From the NCBI GenBank assembly GCA_035443885.1, contig DAOMNO010000002.1, positions 62,001 to 126,000 on the forward strand: a stretch of DNA of 64,000 nt, written 5' to 3'. This stretch comes from DAOMNO01 sp035443885. Lineage in GTDB: Bacteria > Planctomycetota > Phycisphaerae > Phycisphaerales > SM1A02. The notes under the pieces were generated by a model, which did no database searches, was not told the DNA's origin, and saw only the letters and a program-made list of their open reading frames with translations. This document shows positions 9,422 to 18,684 of this stretch, in pieces. The position numbers and the translations under genes are program-made. Position 1 is the stretch's first letter. The number at the start of each line of letters is the position of its first letter.

Positions 9422-9697
9422 GGAGACTCCTGATATTCGTTCATGGGTCGCGCTGCGGTCGCAGGGCGAGAACTGGCCCCATATCGTACTACCGCAATCG
9501 GCCTGACGCGTTGCTGGCTGCGGATTCGATGAATATAGTGATTGGCCGCCCGACCGCATGAACATCGATCCCCGTTGCACTATCGCAAACATGGCTGCCG
9601 TGTTTGCATGGGGCCGTCATGCAGCATTCCTCGCTCCCCCAGTCTTTCGCCCATGCACTCCACTCACACCCAGCCCACCCAACGGATCGGTTCCCGA

Positions 9698-12637
9698 ATG
9701 ATTGCACCCGAGACGCCCGTCATGCTTGAGTCCCCGCATCGCAGCGAGTCGCAGTCGATTGATCCAGAGCGATTGCTTCAGGGCGGCGGCGTTCTCGACC
9801 CCAGCGATACCTTCGCGCACCGCCACATCGGGCCTGATCCACATGAGATCCGCCAGATGCTGAAGACGCTGGAGTGTGATTCGCTTGACGATCTGGTCAG
9901 CCAGACCGTGCCTGACTCAATCAGACTGCGCGAACCTTTGAAGATCGGCTCTGCTGTTCCGCGAGGCGAGTTTGAACTCATTCAGGAACTGCGCGCAATC
10001 GCCAAGAAGAACTCGGTAATGCGATCGTTCATCGGCATGGGCTATCACGACACGATCACGCCGCCTGTCATTCAACGAAACATTCTAGAAAACCCAGGCT
10101 GGTATACCCAGTACACGCCATATCAGGCTGAGATTTCGCAAGGGCGACTTGAAGCTCTGCTGAACTATCAGACGATGGTGGCTGACCTCACCGGCCTCCC
10201 GATTGCGAATGCGTCGCTGCTCGACGAGGCGACCGCGGCTGCCGAAGCGATGGCGATGTGCGTGGGCGTTACGGGCCGCAAGTCGTTTCTTGTCGCAATG
10301 GATTGTCACCCGCAGACGATCGCTGTGATGAAATCCCGCGCGAAGTCAGTGGGCATCGCAATCAAACAGTTCGATCCACTGACCCAAGGACTCGAATCCG
10401 CAGGCGTTGGAACCTCAGATATCGCCGGCGTTCTCCTTCAGTACCCCACCACTGATGGCCGCATTGTTGATTACGCATCGCTGGTCGCACAAACGCACGA
10501 ACATGGCGGCCTTGTCGTGATGGCTGCTGACATTCTTGCGCTTACCCTCATCAAACCTCCCGGCGAATGGGGCGCGGATATCGCGGTCGGCTCGACGCAG
10601 CGTTTTGGCATTCCGATGGGCTTCGGCGGACCGCATGCCGCGTATATGGCGACGCGCGAAGAATTCGTCCGCAAAATGCCCGGACGGCTCATTGGCGTCT
10701 CGTACGACGTTCACGGCAACACCGCTTTCCGTATGGCGGTGCAGACGCGCGAGCAGCACATCAAGCGAGAGCGCGCGACAAGCAACATCTGCACCGCTCA
10801 GGTACTCCTCGCCATCATGGCGGGCATGTATGCCGTGTATCACGGACCGGAAGGACTCAAACGCATCGCGCGACGAGTTCACACGCTCACATCCATACTG
10901 GCCGGTGCGCTGACTGAAGCAGGCCATCATGTCGCCGACACTCCATTCTTCGATACGCTTCGCGTGCGCGTCAACGGCGACGCTCAAGCTGTGATTCGCT
11001 CAGCGCGCGATCGCGGCATGAACCTGCGGGAGTTTTCTCGCGACACCATTTGCATCACGCTTGATGAAACGACAACCGTCAGCGATGTGGAAACATTGCT
11101 CAATGTGTTCGGCGGCCTGAGCCGGCGCGATGCTTCACGTCAGCCCGTCAATCGCCTCGGCGCGTTTGCCCGCACCACCGATTTCCTGACGCACCCCGTA
11201 TTCAATACGCACCACTCGGAAACCGAACTGCTTCGCTACATGCAGCGATTGCAAAGCCGTGATCTTTCGCTCGCGCATTCGATGATCTCGCTCGGCTCGT
11301 GCACGATGAAACTCAACGCCACAAGCGAGATGATCCCTGTAACGTGGCCTGAGTTCGGGCGGCTGCACCCCTTCGCACCGCTTGATCAGGCGCAGGGCTA
11401 CCTCGAACTCTTCCGCGGTCTGGAAGCATGGCTGGCCGAGATCACCGGCTTCGCAGCCATCTCACTTCAACCGAACGCCGGCTCGCAAGGCGAGTACGCG
11501 GGTCTGCTGGCCATTCGCGGCTATCACGAATCGCGCGGCGACATGCATCGCGATGTTTGCCTGATTCCGGTTTCTGCGCATGGCACGAATCCCGCCAGTG
11601 CGGTCATTGCTGGCTTCCAGGTCGTCGTTGTCGGTTGCGACCGACACGGCAACATCGATCTTGAAGACCTGAGGGCGAAGGCCGCTCAACATGCAGACCG
11701 CCTCGGCGCATTGATGGTGACGTATCCTTCCACACACGGCGTGTTCGAGCCGCAGATTCGCGAAGTGTGCGACGTGATCCATGCACATGGCGGACAGGTG
11801 TATATGGACGGCGCGAACATGAACGCGCAGGTCGGTCTGTGCAGGCCGGGAGACATCGGGGCAGACGTGTGCCACCTCAACCTGCACAAAACATTCTGCA
11901 TTCCGCACGGTGGCGGCGGGCCTGGCATGGGGCCGATCGGCGTCGCGGCGCATCTCGTGCCGTTCCTTCCGGGTCATCCGCTGGAGAATGGCAGCGCCGT
12001 CGGGGCTGTCTCCGCAGCACCGTGGGGCAGCGCAAGCATTCTGCCCATCTCATGGGTGTACATCGCCCTGATGGGCGGCCCCGGCCTCACGCTCGCCACG
12101 CAGGTCGCCATCCTCAACGCCAACTACATGGCCAAGCGACTCGAAGGTCATTACGACGTTCTCTACTCGGGTGTTACAGGCCGCGTCGCGCATGAGTTCA
12201 TTCTTGATTGCAGACCGTTCGAGAAATCCGCTGATATTCGCGTCGAAGATATTGCCAAGAGACTGATGGACTATGGCTTCCACGCGCCCACAATGAGCTT
12301 CCCCGTACCCGGCACGTTGATGATCGAACCGACGGAAAGCGAAACCAAGGGTGAACTGGATCGCTTCTGTGAAGCGATGATTGCGATTCGCGAAGAGATT
12401 CGCGCGATCGAACAGGGTCAGGCAGACCGCAAAGACAATGTGCTGAAGAACGCACCGCACACCGTCGGCTCGCTGCTGGCGGATTCGTGGTCGCATCCGT
12501 ATTCGCGAGAGCAGGCTGCGTATCCCCTGCCGTGGGTCCGTGAACACAAGTTCTGGCCGCACGTCGGACGCATCGACCAAGCCTACGGCGACCGCAATCT
12601 GTTCTGCACATGCCCGCCGATGGAGTCATCACACTGA
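9698..12637 (+). CDS. gcvP: Glycine dehydrogenase (decarboxylating), P protein of the glycine cleavage system
   Basis: The P protein decarboxylates glycine with PLP and passes the aminomethyl group to lipoyl-H protein. At about 979 residues this is the single-chain form with both halves fused. The N-half begins with FAHRHIGPDPHEIRQML and contains FIGMGYHDT and NPGWYTQYTPYQAEISQGR; the C-half has SLGSCTMKLNA, SAHGTNPASA, and NLHKTFCIPHGGGGPG carrying the PLP lysine. Start choice is uncertain: ATGs at 9653, 9698 and 9722 are all in frame, none with a strong ribosome site, and I took 9698. No gcvT or gcvH is in the window, so the system is encoded elsewhere. No glycine riboswitch was recognised upstream. 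Confidence 0.95.
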   Translation: MIAPETPVMLESPHRSESQSIDPERLLQGGGVLDPSDTFAHRHIGPDPHEIRQMLKTLECDSLDDLVSQTVPDSIRLREPLKIGSAVPRGEFELIQELRAIAKKNSVMRSFIGMGYHDTITPPVIQRNILENPGWYTQYTPYQAEISQGRLEALLNYQTMVADLTGLPIANASLLDEATAAAEAMAMCVGVTGRKSFLVAMDCHPQTIAVMKSRAKSVGIAIKQFDPLTQGLESAGVGTSDIAGVLLQYPTTDGRIVDYASLVAQTHEHGGLVVMAADILALTLIKPPGEWGADIAVGSTQRFGIPMGFGGPHAAYMATREEFVRKMPGRLIGVSYDVHGNTAFRMAVQTREQHIKRERATSNICTAQVLLAIMAGMYAVYHGPEGLKRIARRVHTLTSILAGALTEAGHHVADTPFFDTLRVRVNGDAQAVIRSARDRGMNLREFSRDTICITLDETTTVSDVETLLNVFGGLSRRDASRQPVNRLGAFARTTDFLTHPVFNTHHSETELLRYMQRLQSRDLSLAHSMISLGSCTMKLNATSEMIPVTWPEFGRLHPFAPLDQAQGYLELFRGLEAWLAEITGFAAISLQPNAGSQGEYAGLLAIRGYHESRGDMHRDVCLIPVSAHGTNPASAVIAGFQVVVVGCDRHGNIDLEDLRAKAAQHADRLGALMVTYPSTHGVFEPQIREVCDVIHAHGGQVYMDGANMNAQVGLCRPGDIGADVCHLNLHKTFCIPHGGGGPGMGPIGVAAHLVPFLPGHPLENGSAVGAVSAAPWGSASILPISWVYIALMGGPGLTLATQVAILNANYMAKRLEGHYDVLYSGVTGRVAHEFILDCRPFEKSADIRVEDIAKRLMDYGFHAPTMSFPVPGTLMIEPTESETKGELDRFCEAMIAIREEIRAIEQGQADRKDNVLKNAPHTVGSLLADSWSHPYSREQAAYPLPWVREHKFWPHVGRIDQAYGDRNLFCTCPPMESSH

Positions 12638-12643
12638 CTTCGC

Positions 12644-13279
12644 TCAGTCAGCGTACAGTCCGTGCGCTTCGATGTAATCGATGACGCGCGGGTCAAGCAT
12701 CGCATCGGTATCCGCTCGCTTCCGCAACTGTTCGCGCAGCTCTGAAGAGCTTGTTGGCACTTCAGGCACGCGCACGAGGCGCGACATCCAGCGGTTCGTT
12801 TCTTCCTCATCGTGTACAGTGCGAAGCCGACGGCGCAGCGATGCCTCATCCCATGGCGGGCGGAGCATGATGACAGGCTCTGCTTGCTCAACCACACGCC
12901 GCCAGTTCTTCCAGCGGTGAAACTCCACCGCCTGATCTGCGCCAATCAACAGGCGCAGCTTTGGCTCTTCACCAATCACTTCACGAAGAAGATCGAGTGT
13001 GTCAACCATGTAACTCGGTCCTGGCCGATCCAATTCCAGCGTACTGATCTCGACATTCGGCTCGTCGTCCAAGGCAAGCCGCAGCATGGCGAGACGGTGG
13101 TGATTCGCAGTCGGCGGGGAATCCGCTTTCAACGGGTTGAGCCTTGCTGGGATGTAGATGATTCGACCGCACCCAATGGAGCGCGCAACACGGCGCGGAA
13201 GTTCCACATGCGCCAGATGTGGCGGATCGAACGTGCCGCCGAAGACGAGGATGCTGGTTTGTCCAGCCACAGCCGCCAC
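12644..13279 (-). CDS. nadD: Nicotinate-nucleotide adenylyltransferase
   Basis: NadD adenylates nicotinate mononucleotide to deamido-NAD in NAD synthesis. The 211-residue protein has the nucleotidyltransferase signature FGGTFDPPHLAHV (13-25), the PARLNPLK substrate loop, LLIGADQAVEFHRWKNW, and near the C-terminus a variant of the ISSTxIR motif (VPTSSSELREQL). Start appears to be GTG; another GTG three codons on is equally possible. Its stop is 6 nt from the convergent gcvP stop, and it follows panC at 39 nt on the same strand, pairing two cofactor genes in a likely operon. Confidence 0.93.
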   Translation of the reverse strand: MAAVAGQTSILVFGGTFDPPHLAHVELPRRVARSIGCGRIIYIPARLNPLKADSPPTANHHRLAMLRLALDDEPNVEISTLELDRPGPSYMVDTLDLLREVIGEEPKLRLLIGADQAVEFHRWKNWRRVVEQAEPVIMLRPPWDEASLRRRLRTVHDEEETNRWMSRLVRVPEVPTSSSELREQLRKRADTDAMLDPRVIDYIEAHGLYAD

Positions 13280-13318
13280 GATAACCGCACCTGCCCCTGC
13301 TCCGCCAATCGGGAGCGA

Positions 13319-14173
13319 TCAACGATCGCTGAAGCGGATCGCCATATTGTCGATCAATCGAACGGTTTCCAACCTTGCTGCAATGAGAGCACGAGCAGAA
13401 CCGCTACGTGTCGTCATTGGCTGGAGCGTTGTTGCGTCCCGAACCACCGCGTAGTCCACCCGCAGTCCATGCGATTTCAGAATCGCATCCATCACCGCTT
13501 CGGCTTCGTACGGACCACTCGCCCGCTGGGCAGCGTAGAGTGCTTTGGACAGACCGAGCGCCTGCTCGCGCTGCGGCTCCGTCATGTAACGATTGCGGCT
13601 GCTCATGGCTAATCCACTTGGCTCGCGCACAGTCTCGAGCCGCTCGATTCGCATCTCACCCCATCGCGGGTATTCCTGCTCCACGAGTTGCTCAATGACG
13701 CGAAGCTGCTGGTAGTCTTTTTCGCCAAAGACGGCAACCGCGGGACGCACCAGATCAAAGAGCCGCGCTACCACCTGACAAACGCCGCCGAAATGACCGG
13801 GGCGAAACGCCTCTTCCAGCCCGGGTGCATGTGCAACCGAAGGAACCGCCCTGATGCCCAAACCTGCCGATGGCCCTTGCGGATACACACCCTGCACGGT
13901 GGGGGTGAAGATGATGTCCACGCCAGCCTGTTTCGCTAGCGCAGCATCTGCATCCAGTGTGCGTGGGTAACGATCAAAATCTTCCCCCGGAGCAAACTGC
14001 GTCGGATTGACGAAAATGCTCATCACGACCGGTCGAAAAAGCTCGGCCGCCCGACGTGCCAGCGCCAGATGTCCCTCGTGCAAGGCGCCCATCGTCGGAA
14101 CAAACGAGCATGCCGCTGAATGTGGATGCCCGAGCACTTTCGCCAGGTCGCCCGGCTCTGAGAGAATCCGCAT
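13319..14173 (-). CDS. panC: Pantothenate synthetase (pantoate-beta-alanine ligase)
   Basis: PanC condenses pantoate and beta-alanine with ATP to make pantothenate, the precursor of CoA. Family motifs are in order: FVPTMGALHEGHLAL (ATP HIGH-like), SIFVNPTQFAPGEDF, FRPGHFGGVCQVV, FGEKDYQQL, and SSRNRYM with the KMSKS-like loop. The ATG at 14173 gives a 284-residue protein of normal length; the open frame continues to a TTG at 14218 through a GTG at 14203, so a slightly longer form is possible. It heads a two-gene minus-strand unit with nadD and diverges from tRNA-Leu. Confidence 0.95.
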   Translation of the reverse strand: MRILSEPGDLAKVLGHPHSAACSFVPTMGALHEGHLALARRAAELFRPVVMSIFVNPTQFAPGEDFDRYPRTLDADAALAKQAGVDIIFTPTVQGVYPQGPSAGLGIRAVPSVAHAPGLEEAFRPGHFGGVCQVVARLFDLVRPAVAVFGEKDYQQLRVIEQLVEQEYPRWGEMRIERLETVREPSGLAMSSRNRYMTEPQREQALGLSKALYAAQRASGPYEAEAVMDAILKSHGLRVDYAVVRDATTLQPMTTRSGSARALIAARLETVRLIDNMAIRFSDR

Positions 14174-14245
14174 AGGCGGCAGCGTCGCCGAGACGTGGAT
14201 CACGGTCAACCCCCGCAATGAGGCCGCAAAACCGCGCTGGACCGC

Positions 14246-14273
14246 TGGACGGAAACGGCCCTCGTGATATCAT
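14246..14273 (+). promoter_or_regulatory. Possible promoter of tRNA-Leu
   Basis: A TATCAT -10-like hexamer (14268-14273) lies 16 nt after a weak TGGACG -35-like hexamer (14246-14251). A start near 14280 would leave a short leader before the tRNA at 14297. The -35 is poor, so this is a guess from position and sequence only. Confidence 0.35.
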
Positions 14274-14296
14274 CACCGCTCTTCCCCCCAACCGAT

Positions 14297-14382
14297 GCGG
14301 CTGTGGCGGAATTGGCAGACGCGCTAGATTCAGGTTCTAGTGGGAGTAAAATCCCGTGGAGGTTCGACTCCTCTCAGCCGCA
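14297..14382 (+). tRNA. tRNA-Leu (anticodon CAG)
   Basis: A complete class II tRNA of 86 nt. The 7-bp acceptor stem pairs GCGGCTG with CAGCCGC, followed by discriminator A. The anticodon stem CTAGA/TCTAG closes a 7-base loop TTCAGGT, giving anticodon CAG, which reads CUG codons. The T arm has GGTTCGACTCC, and a long variable arm sits around GGGAGTAAAATCCC. CCA is not encoded in the DNA. It lies in a plus-strand slot upstream of the MFS gene and is followed by its own terminator. Confidence 0.97.
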
Positions 14383-14410
14383 CTTGCCGCGCTTCACGCG
14401 CGAACTGATC

Positions 14411-14443
14411 AAAGCCCACGGATTGCCGTCCGTGGGCTTTTTT
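14411..14443 (+). terminator. Rho-independent terminator after tRNA-Leu
   Basis: A perfect 12-bp inverted repeat (AAAGCCCACGGA and its complement) with a 6-nt loop is followed by a run of T reaching 14443. It sits 28 nt after the tRNA and before the MFS gene start at 14460. It is one of only two convincing intrinsic terminators found in this window. Confidence 0.93.
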
Positions 14444-14459
14444 CAGACACTCCATCAAG

Positions 14460-15818
14460 ATGAAGCATCCATCGTGGCTCAACAAGGAAGTTTTCGGCTG
14501 GGCGATGTTCGACTTCGCCAACCAGGCATTCACGCTGGTCATCCTCACCACGATGTTCCAACTTTACTTCGTCAACCACGTTGTGGTGGATGACGAATCA
14601 ATGGGCCGCCAGCTCTGGTCCCTCACTGGCATCATCGGGCAAACGCTGGTCATCATCATCTCACCGGTCATCGGCGCACTGGCCGACTTCTCCGGTGCAA
14701 AAAAACGACTGCTGCTGACAACGTATCTCGGCTGTGTTCTGCTGACCGCTGCGTTGGGGCTTATTACCCCCGGCGCGGTCGCATTCGCGATGGTCCTGTT
14801 CATCGCGGGTTACGTCTTCTACGCAACCGGAGAAAACTTCCTCGGCGCGTTTCTGCCTGAACTCGCAGCGCATCGAGACATGGGCAAAGTTTCAGCTTTC
14901 GGGTTCACGCTCGGCTATGTCGGCGGTTTGCTCTGCCTCGGCGGGGCTGCGGTCGTGGTGTATTTCTTTGATGGTCCCACTGGTTTTCGGCTTGTCTGCG
15001 TGTGGGCTGCGTTGTTTTTCCTCGCAGCAGGGCTGCCTACGTTCATCCTGCTGCGCGAGCGCAAACTTGCGGAACAGCTCCCTGAGGGCCAAAGCCTGCT
15101 GACGGTTGGCTTTCACCGAGTGGCCTCAACGTTCCGCTCGCTCAAGCACTACCGCCATTTGTTTCGCTTCCTCATCATCATGACGTTCTACCTTGCAGGA
15201 ACGTCAATCATCATCTGGTTCGGCGGCGAGATCGCACGAACACTGTTCAACATGAATGAGCGCGAACTGGCCATTTACATCACTATCCTCACCATCTCTG
15301 CCATTGTCGGCGCGTTCGCCACCGGGCGATACCAGGATCGCATCGGCACGCGCAACACGATTCTCATCGCGCTCGCGCTATGGATTGTCGTCATGATCGC
15401 TGCGGCGTTCATCCGTGAAGAGTGGCGATTTCTTTTCTGGACGATCGGCGGCGGCGTGGGATTCGGCCTCGGTATGCTCGGCACCGCCAGTCGCGCAATG
15501 GTCGGGCTGTTCAGTCCTCCGCATAAATCAGCGGAGTTCTTTGGTTTCTACGGCCTCAGTTGGAAGACCTCGACGATTCTCGGCTTGGGAGCCGCCTTCT
15601 TTGTTGAACGTATCTTCGCTTCGCCTGATGACCCCGCACGGGGCATGAAGTGGGTCGTGGCATCGAGCGCGATCTTCTTCATCGGCGGTGTCATCGGCAT
15701 GTTGACGGTTGACGAACGGGCCGGTCGCGTCGCTGCGCTTCATGCAGCGCGAGAACACGTGCGGAAGCACCGCGACCTGAGCGAACCCGTGCCTTCACTG
15801 AGCAATAACGATTCCTGA
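14460..15818 (+). CDS. MFS transporter, UMF1/Atg22-like family
   Basis: A 452-residue polytopic inner-membrane protein with about twelve hydrophobic segments. The N-terminal GWAMFDFANQAFTLVILT motif and GALADFSGAKKR loop are hallmarks of the UMF1 (vacuole effluxer Atg22-like) branch of the major facilitator superfamily. In yeast, Atg22 exports amino acids from the vacuole; bacterial substrates are unknown, so amino-acid or metabolite efflux is inference. The N-terminus begins directly with the family motif, which supports this start. A 40-nt gap separates it from the cysteine desulfurase downstream, so the two may be cotranscribed. Confidence 0.88.
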   Translation: MKHPSWLNKEVFGWAMFDFANQAFTLVILTTMFQLYFVNHVVVDDESMGRQLWSLTGIIGQTLVIIISPVIGALADFSGAKKRLLLTTYLGCVLLTAALGLITPGAVAFAMVLFIAGYVFYATGENFLGAFLPELAAHRDMGKVSAFGFTLGYVGGLLCLGGAAVVVYFFDGPTGFRLVCVWAALFFLAAGLPTFILLRERKLAEQLPEGQSLLTVGFHRVASTFRSLKHYRHLFRFLIIMTFYLAGTSIIIWFGGEIARTLFNMNERELAIYITILTISAIVGAFATGRYQDRIGTRNTILIALALWIVVMIAAAFIREEWRFLFWTIGGGVGFGLGMLGTASRAMVGLFSPPHKSAEFFGFYGLSWKTSTILGLGAAFFVERIFASPDDPARGMKWVVASSAIFFIGGVIGMLTVDERAGRVAALHAAREHVRKHRDLSEPVPSLSNNDS

Positions 15819-15858
15819 TTGCTTTCGATTTGTACGGAACTATCCTTCGAAGACAACT

Positions 15859-17028
15859 GTGACTTACCTTGACAACAACGCGACGACGCAGCCAGCTCCT
15901 TCCGTGATTGAAGCGATGGCCCGCGTGATGCGCGAAGGCTGGGCGAATCCATCCAGCGTCCACCGCGCTGGGCAGATCGCAAGGCAGCAGGTTGAACTCG
16001 CGCGAGAAACCGTCTGTAAGCTCATTGGCTGCGGCGAACGTGAACTGATCTTCACCTCCGGCGGAACAGAGTCCATCAATCTCGCTCTGCGCGGCTCACT
16101 CAATATCCCCGCTCGTCGCCTCATCGTTACAGACAAAGTTGAGCATAGCGCGATGCGCGAGACGGCGGAGACTCTGGGGGCGCAGAACAACACAGAGATT
16201 CTCTGGCTGAAAACGAATATCGACGGCGTTATTCAACTCGAACCGCTTCGTGAACTGATCGAATCTCGCCATGATGCCATCGCGATTGTTTCGATCGGCT
16301 GGGCCAACAATGAGACGGGTGTGATTCAGCCCGTTGAAGCGATCGGCTCGCTCTGCCGCTCTCATGGTGTGAAACTGCATATCGACGGGACGCAGTGGGT
16401 CGGCAAGATGCCGACGAATGTCTCTTCACTTCCGATCGACATGATGAGTTTCTCGGCGCACAAGTTTCATGGGCCGAAGGGTATCGGCGGCCTGTTCGTG
16501 CGGCGCGGGGTGCGAGTCTTGCCTCAAATCACCGGCGGACCACATGAGCGAGAGCGGCGAGGCGGTACGGAGAATGTGCCCGGCATCGTCGGCATGGGTG
16601 AAGCCGCACGGCTTGCTCTTGAATGGCTGGCAAACGACCACGCACGGACTTCGCTTGAGGCCTTGCGCAATCGCTTTGAGCAGTCGCTCCTTTCTGCTGT
16701 GCCAGATGCCAGCATCAATGGCGCTGCTTTACCTGAAACAACGCGTCTCTGGAATACGTCTAATGTCGCGTTCCCGCGTCTTGAGGCGGAAGCGATTCTT
16801 CTGCTGCTCTCCGAACGCGGGGTGTACGCCTCCGCCGGTGCGGCATGTTCGTCCGGCTCGCTTGACCCATCACCTGTCTTGCTCGCCATGGGAATTCCAG
16901 AAGAGCGAGCGCACGGCTCCGTACGGTTCAGCCTTTCGCGAGATACGACTGTAACCGAAATTGATTCCGCTCTTCGGGTTATTCCGCAGGCCATCGCTCG
17001 ACTTCGCGCCAGCATGAGTTCCATCTAG
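15859..17028 (+). CDS. Cysteine desulfurase (NifS/IscS family)
   Basis: A 389-residue PLP enzyme that takes sulfur from cysteine for Fe-S clusters or thiolated cofactors. It starts at GTG (15859) directly with YLDNNATTQ, the family N-terminus. TSGGTESIN binds the cofactor phosphate, the H201-K202 pair in SFSAHKFHGPKG carries the PLP lysine, RGGTENV follows, and the catalytic cysteine is C330 in AACSSGSLDPS. The loop has the extended IscS/NifS-like form rather than the short SufS form. No iscU, sufBC or tRNA thiolase gene adjoins it, so its sulfur acceptor is unknown. Confidence 0.93.
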   Translation: MTYLDNNATTQPAPSVIEAMARVMREGWANPSSVHRAGQIARQQVELARETVCKLIGCGERELIFTSGGTESINLALRGSLNIPARRLIVTDKVEHSAMRETAETLGAQNNTEILWLKTNIDGVIQLEPLRELIESRHDAIAIVSIGWANNETGVIQPVEAIGSLCRSHGVKLHIDGTQWVGKMPTNVSSLPIDMMSFSAHKFHGPKGIGGLFVRRGVRVLPQITGGPHERERRGGTENVPGIVGMGEAARLALEWLANDHARTSLEALRNRFEQSLLSAVPDASINGAALPETTRLWNTSNVAFPRLEAEAILLLLSERGVYASAGAACSSGSLDPSPVLLAMGIPEERAHGSVRFSLSRDTTVTEIDSALRVIPQAIARLRASMSSI

Positions 17029-17069
17029 CGACAGTCGCCTGAAGCGTCCTATCAAGATACAGTTTCGCC

Positions 17070-17735
17070 ATGTCGATGGCGCACATTTGCACCGGATGCG
17101 GCCTTGATCTGGCCAGGCAGCGACCCGCACGAGAGCCGCACTACGGATTGCGCCTTGTTACATGCTCCTGCTGCGGCACTGCGTCGGTACGGCGTCGTCA
17201 TCCCATCGACCGCGCTTGGCGAACAACACTGCGTGTGGCCAATGTCATTAAAGCATTGGGTTCTCGTTTGCTGCTGCTGCTCATCTTTACATTGCTGACA
17301 ATTTGGACAGCGCGAGGAACAGCCAATCGATTGGAGCGGATTTCTATTGAACAGTTCTGGGAGCGGCACCAAGTGATGGTCGTGCTCTCCTTCATCGTCT
17401 TGCCCATGATGACTGGTATGTGGCTCAGTGCGGCTTTCGCACATTGGCGGTACAAAGCACAGTGGTTGGCCTGGGCAGGGTGGATTATCGGGGTCGGCTG
17501 GATTTTCCCGTTTCTGATCTCGCTTATTCGATGGGGGCCATCGGGCGTGGGGCTGAGCCAGGGTGTCGGTGCGCCAATTGGCGAAATGGCCCTCGTAGCG
17601 TTCGGTTTGATGTGGCTCATCTCCCTCACTGCGATTCCGCTCGGCACAATCTTGATACGAGCAGGACAACTTTCCCAAAGAAAGCAGTGGCGCCGAAGAC
17701 GGCAGCGACTCCGCCGAAGGAAAGTCGGACGATGA
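17070..17735 (+). CDS. Small zinc-ribbon membrane protein (hypothetical)
   Basis: A 221-residue protein of unknown function. Residues 7-37 hold a CTGCG...CSCCG arrangement that looks like a Cys4 zinc ribbon. Four hydrophobic segments follow (about 66-84, 104-124, 132-152 and 172-195), and the C-terminus is a highly basic Arg/Lys tail. The cysteine motif probably faces the cytoplasm. Its stop overlaps the start of the next gene, which has the same architecture, so the pair looks like diverged tandem paralogues. Confidence 0.75.
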   Translation: MSMAHICTGCGLDLARQRPAREPHYGLRLVTCSCCGTASVRRRHPIDRAWRTTLRVANVIKALGSRLLLLLIFTLLTIWTARGTANRLERISIEQFWERHQVMVVLSFIVLPMMTGMWLSAAFAHWRYKAQWLAWAGWIIGVGWIFPFLISLIRWGPSGVGLSQGVGAPIGEMALVAFGLMWLISLTAIPLGTILIRAGQLSQRKQWRRRRQRLRRRKVGR

Positions 17736-18661
17736 CGAACGAGCACAACGCAACGGAAGTTCCTCAGCCCGCCACCGATGAGCGCGTCTCAACGCTCATC
17801 GGCGACCGCCTTTGCGATCGTTGCGGCTACAACCTTGTCGGACAATTCGTCATTCGTGAATCGCACTACAACATGTTGATCGTTCGTTGTCCCGAATGCG
17901 GCACAGTCGCCTCGATTCAAGAGTACCCACTGCTGGGGCGATGGGCAGGACGCTGGGGAGTCGTTCTTGCGGCTCTCTGGTTTGTGCTGATACTCACGCT
18001 GCTGTTCGGTCCGCCGATTCCAATGGTCGCCAGCGCATTTGCTCTTGCCGATGAGTCGATTGATCCAATGGTTAATCAACTTGGCGCAAAACAGGAACAA
18101 TGGGCGATTGAAAACGAGCGTGAGGTTCCACAACGCCCAAGCTGGGGCGGCATGAGACGCGATAGCCAGTATTCACGCTATACGCCGATCATCGCGGATT
18201 GGTGGGATCAGCAAAATCACGCTGCGCTCCTTCACGAATGCGGCGGGCTGGTCAGCAATGTGAACTGGCGCGCATTGCGGCAATGGGTGCTCGTGCTCAT
18301 CCCATTTGCTGCCTATGGCTTCGTCTGGTCGTTGTGCCTGCCGCACGTTCGACGCCGATGGTTCCCGCTGGTCGTGCTTGCGATTGGCGGCGTGTGTTTC
18401 ATGTACTGGCTTGTCGGCGCTTCGATGGTAACTGCCTGGGGCCCCACTGACCTTGAGGATGCAGCCTATTTACTCATCGGCAGACCAACCGCGCTTCTGA
18501 TGATCTCGATCGGACTGATTCCCGTGCTCATCGGCATGATGCTCGGCCGATCGCTGGCGAGACTCATTATTCTCGCACTGCTGCCACCGCGTTTGCGCGG
18601 CTCGCTTGTGATGCTGTGGACTGTTGACGGGCTTCCACAACCTCGGCGGAGCACCAGATAG
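17732..18661 (+). CDS. Zinc-ribbon membrane protein (hypothetical), paralogue of preceding gene
   Basis: A 309-residue protein beginning at an ATG that overlaps the upstream stop codon by 4 nt (ATGA), with GAAGG about 12 nt before. Residues ~28-57 contain CDRCGYNLVG and VRCPECGT, a clear Cys4 zinc ribbon. Membrane segments lie around 72-95, 190-215 and 255-280, with a soluble loop between the first two. No family name is known to me. A longer in-frame reading from 17420 was rejected because it only shadows the previous gene. Function unknown. Confidence 0.78.
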   Translation: MTNEHNATEVPQPATDERVSTLIGDRLCDRCGYNLVGQFVIRESHYNMLIVRCPECGTVASIQEYPLLGRWAGRWGVVLAALWFVLILTLLFGPPIPMVASAFALADESIDPMVNQLGAKQEQWAIENEREVPQRPSWGGMRRDSQYSRYTPIIADWWDQQNHAALLHECGGLVSNVNWRALRQWVLVLIPFAAYGFVWSLCLPHVRRRWFPLVVLAIGGVCFMYWLVGASMVTAWGPTDLEDAAYLLIGRPTALLMISIGLIPVLIGMMLGRSLARLIILALLPPRLRGSLVMLWTVDGLPQPRRSTR

Positions 18662-18684
18662 CCCCGCTTCAGATCGAACCGAAG

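Noticed and set aside
9422..9697. Possible glycine riboswitch before gcvP
   Set aside because: I could not find the paired aptamer signatures of that class; the region looks like plain spacer.
17420..17731. In-frame upstream extension of the gene at 17732
   Set aside because: It shadows the preceding zinc-ribbon gene in another phase; the ATGA junction marks the real start.
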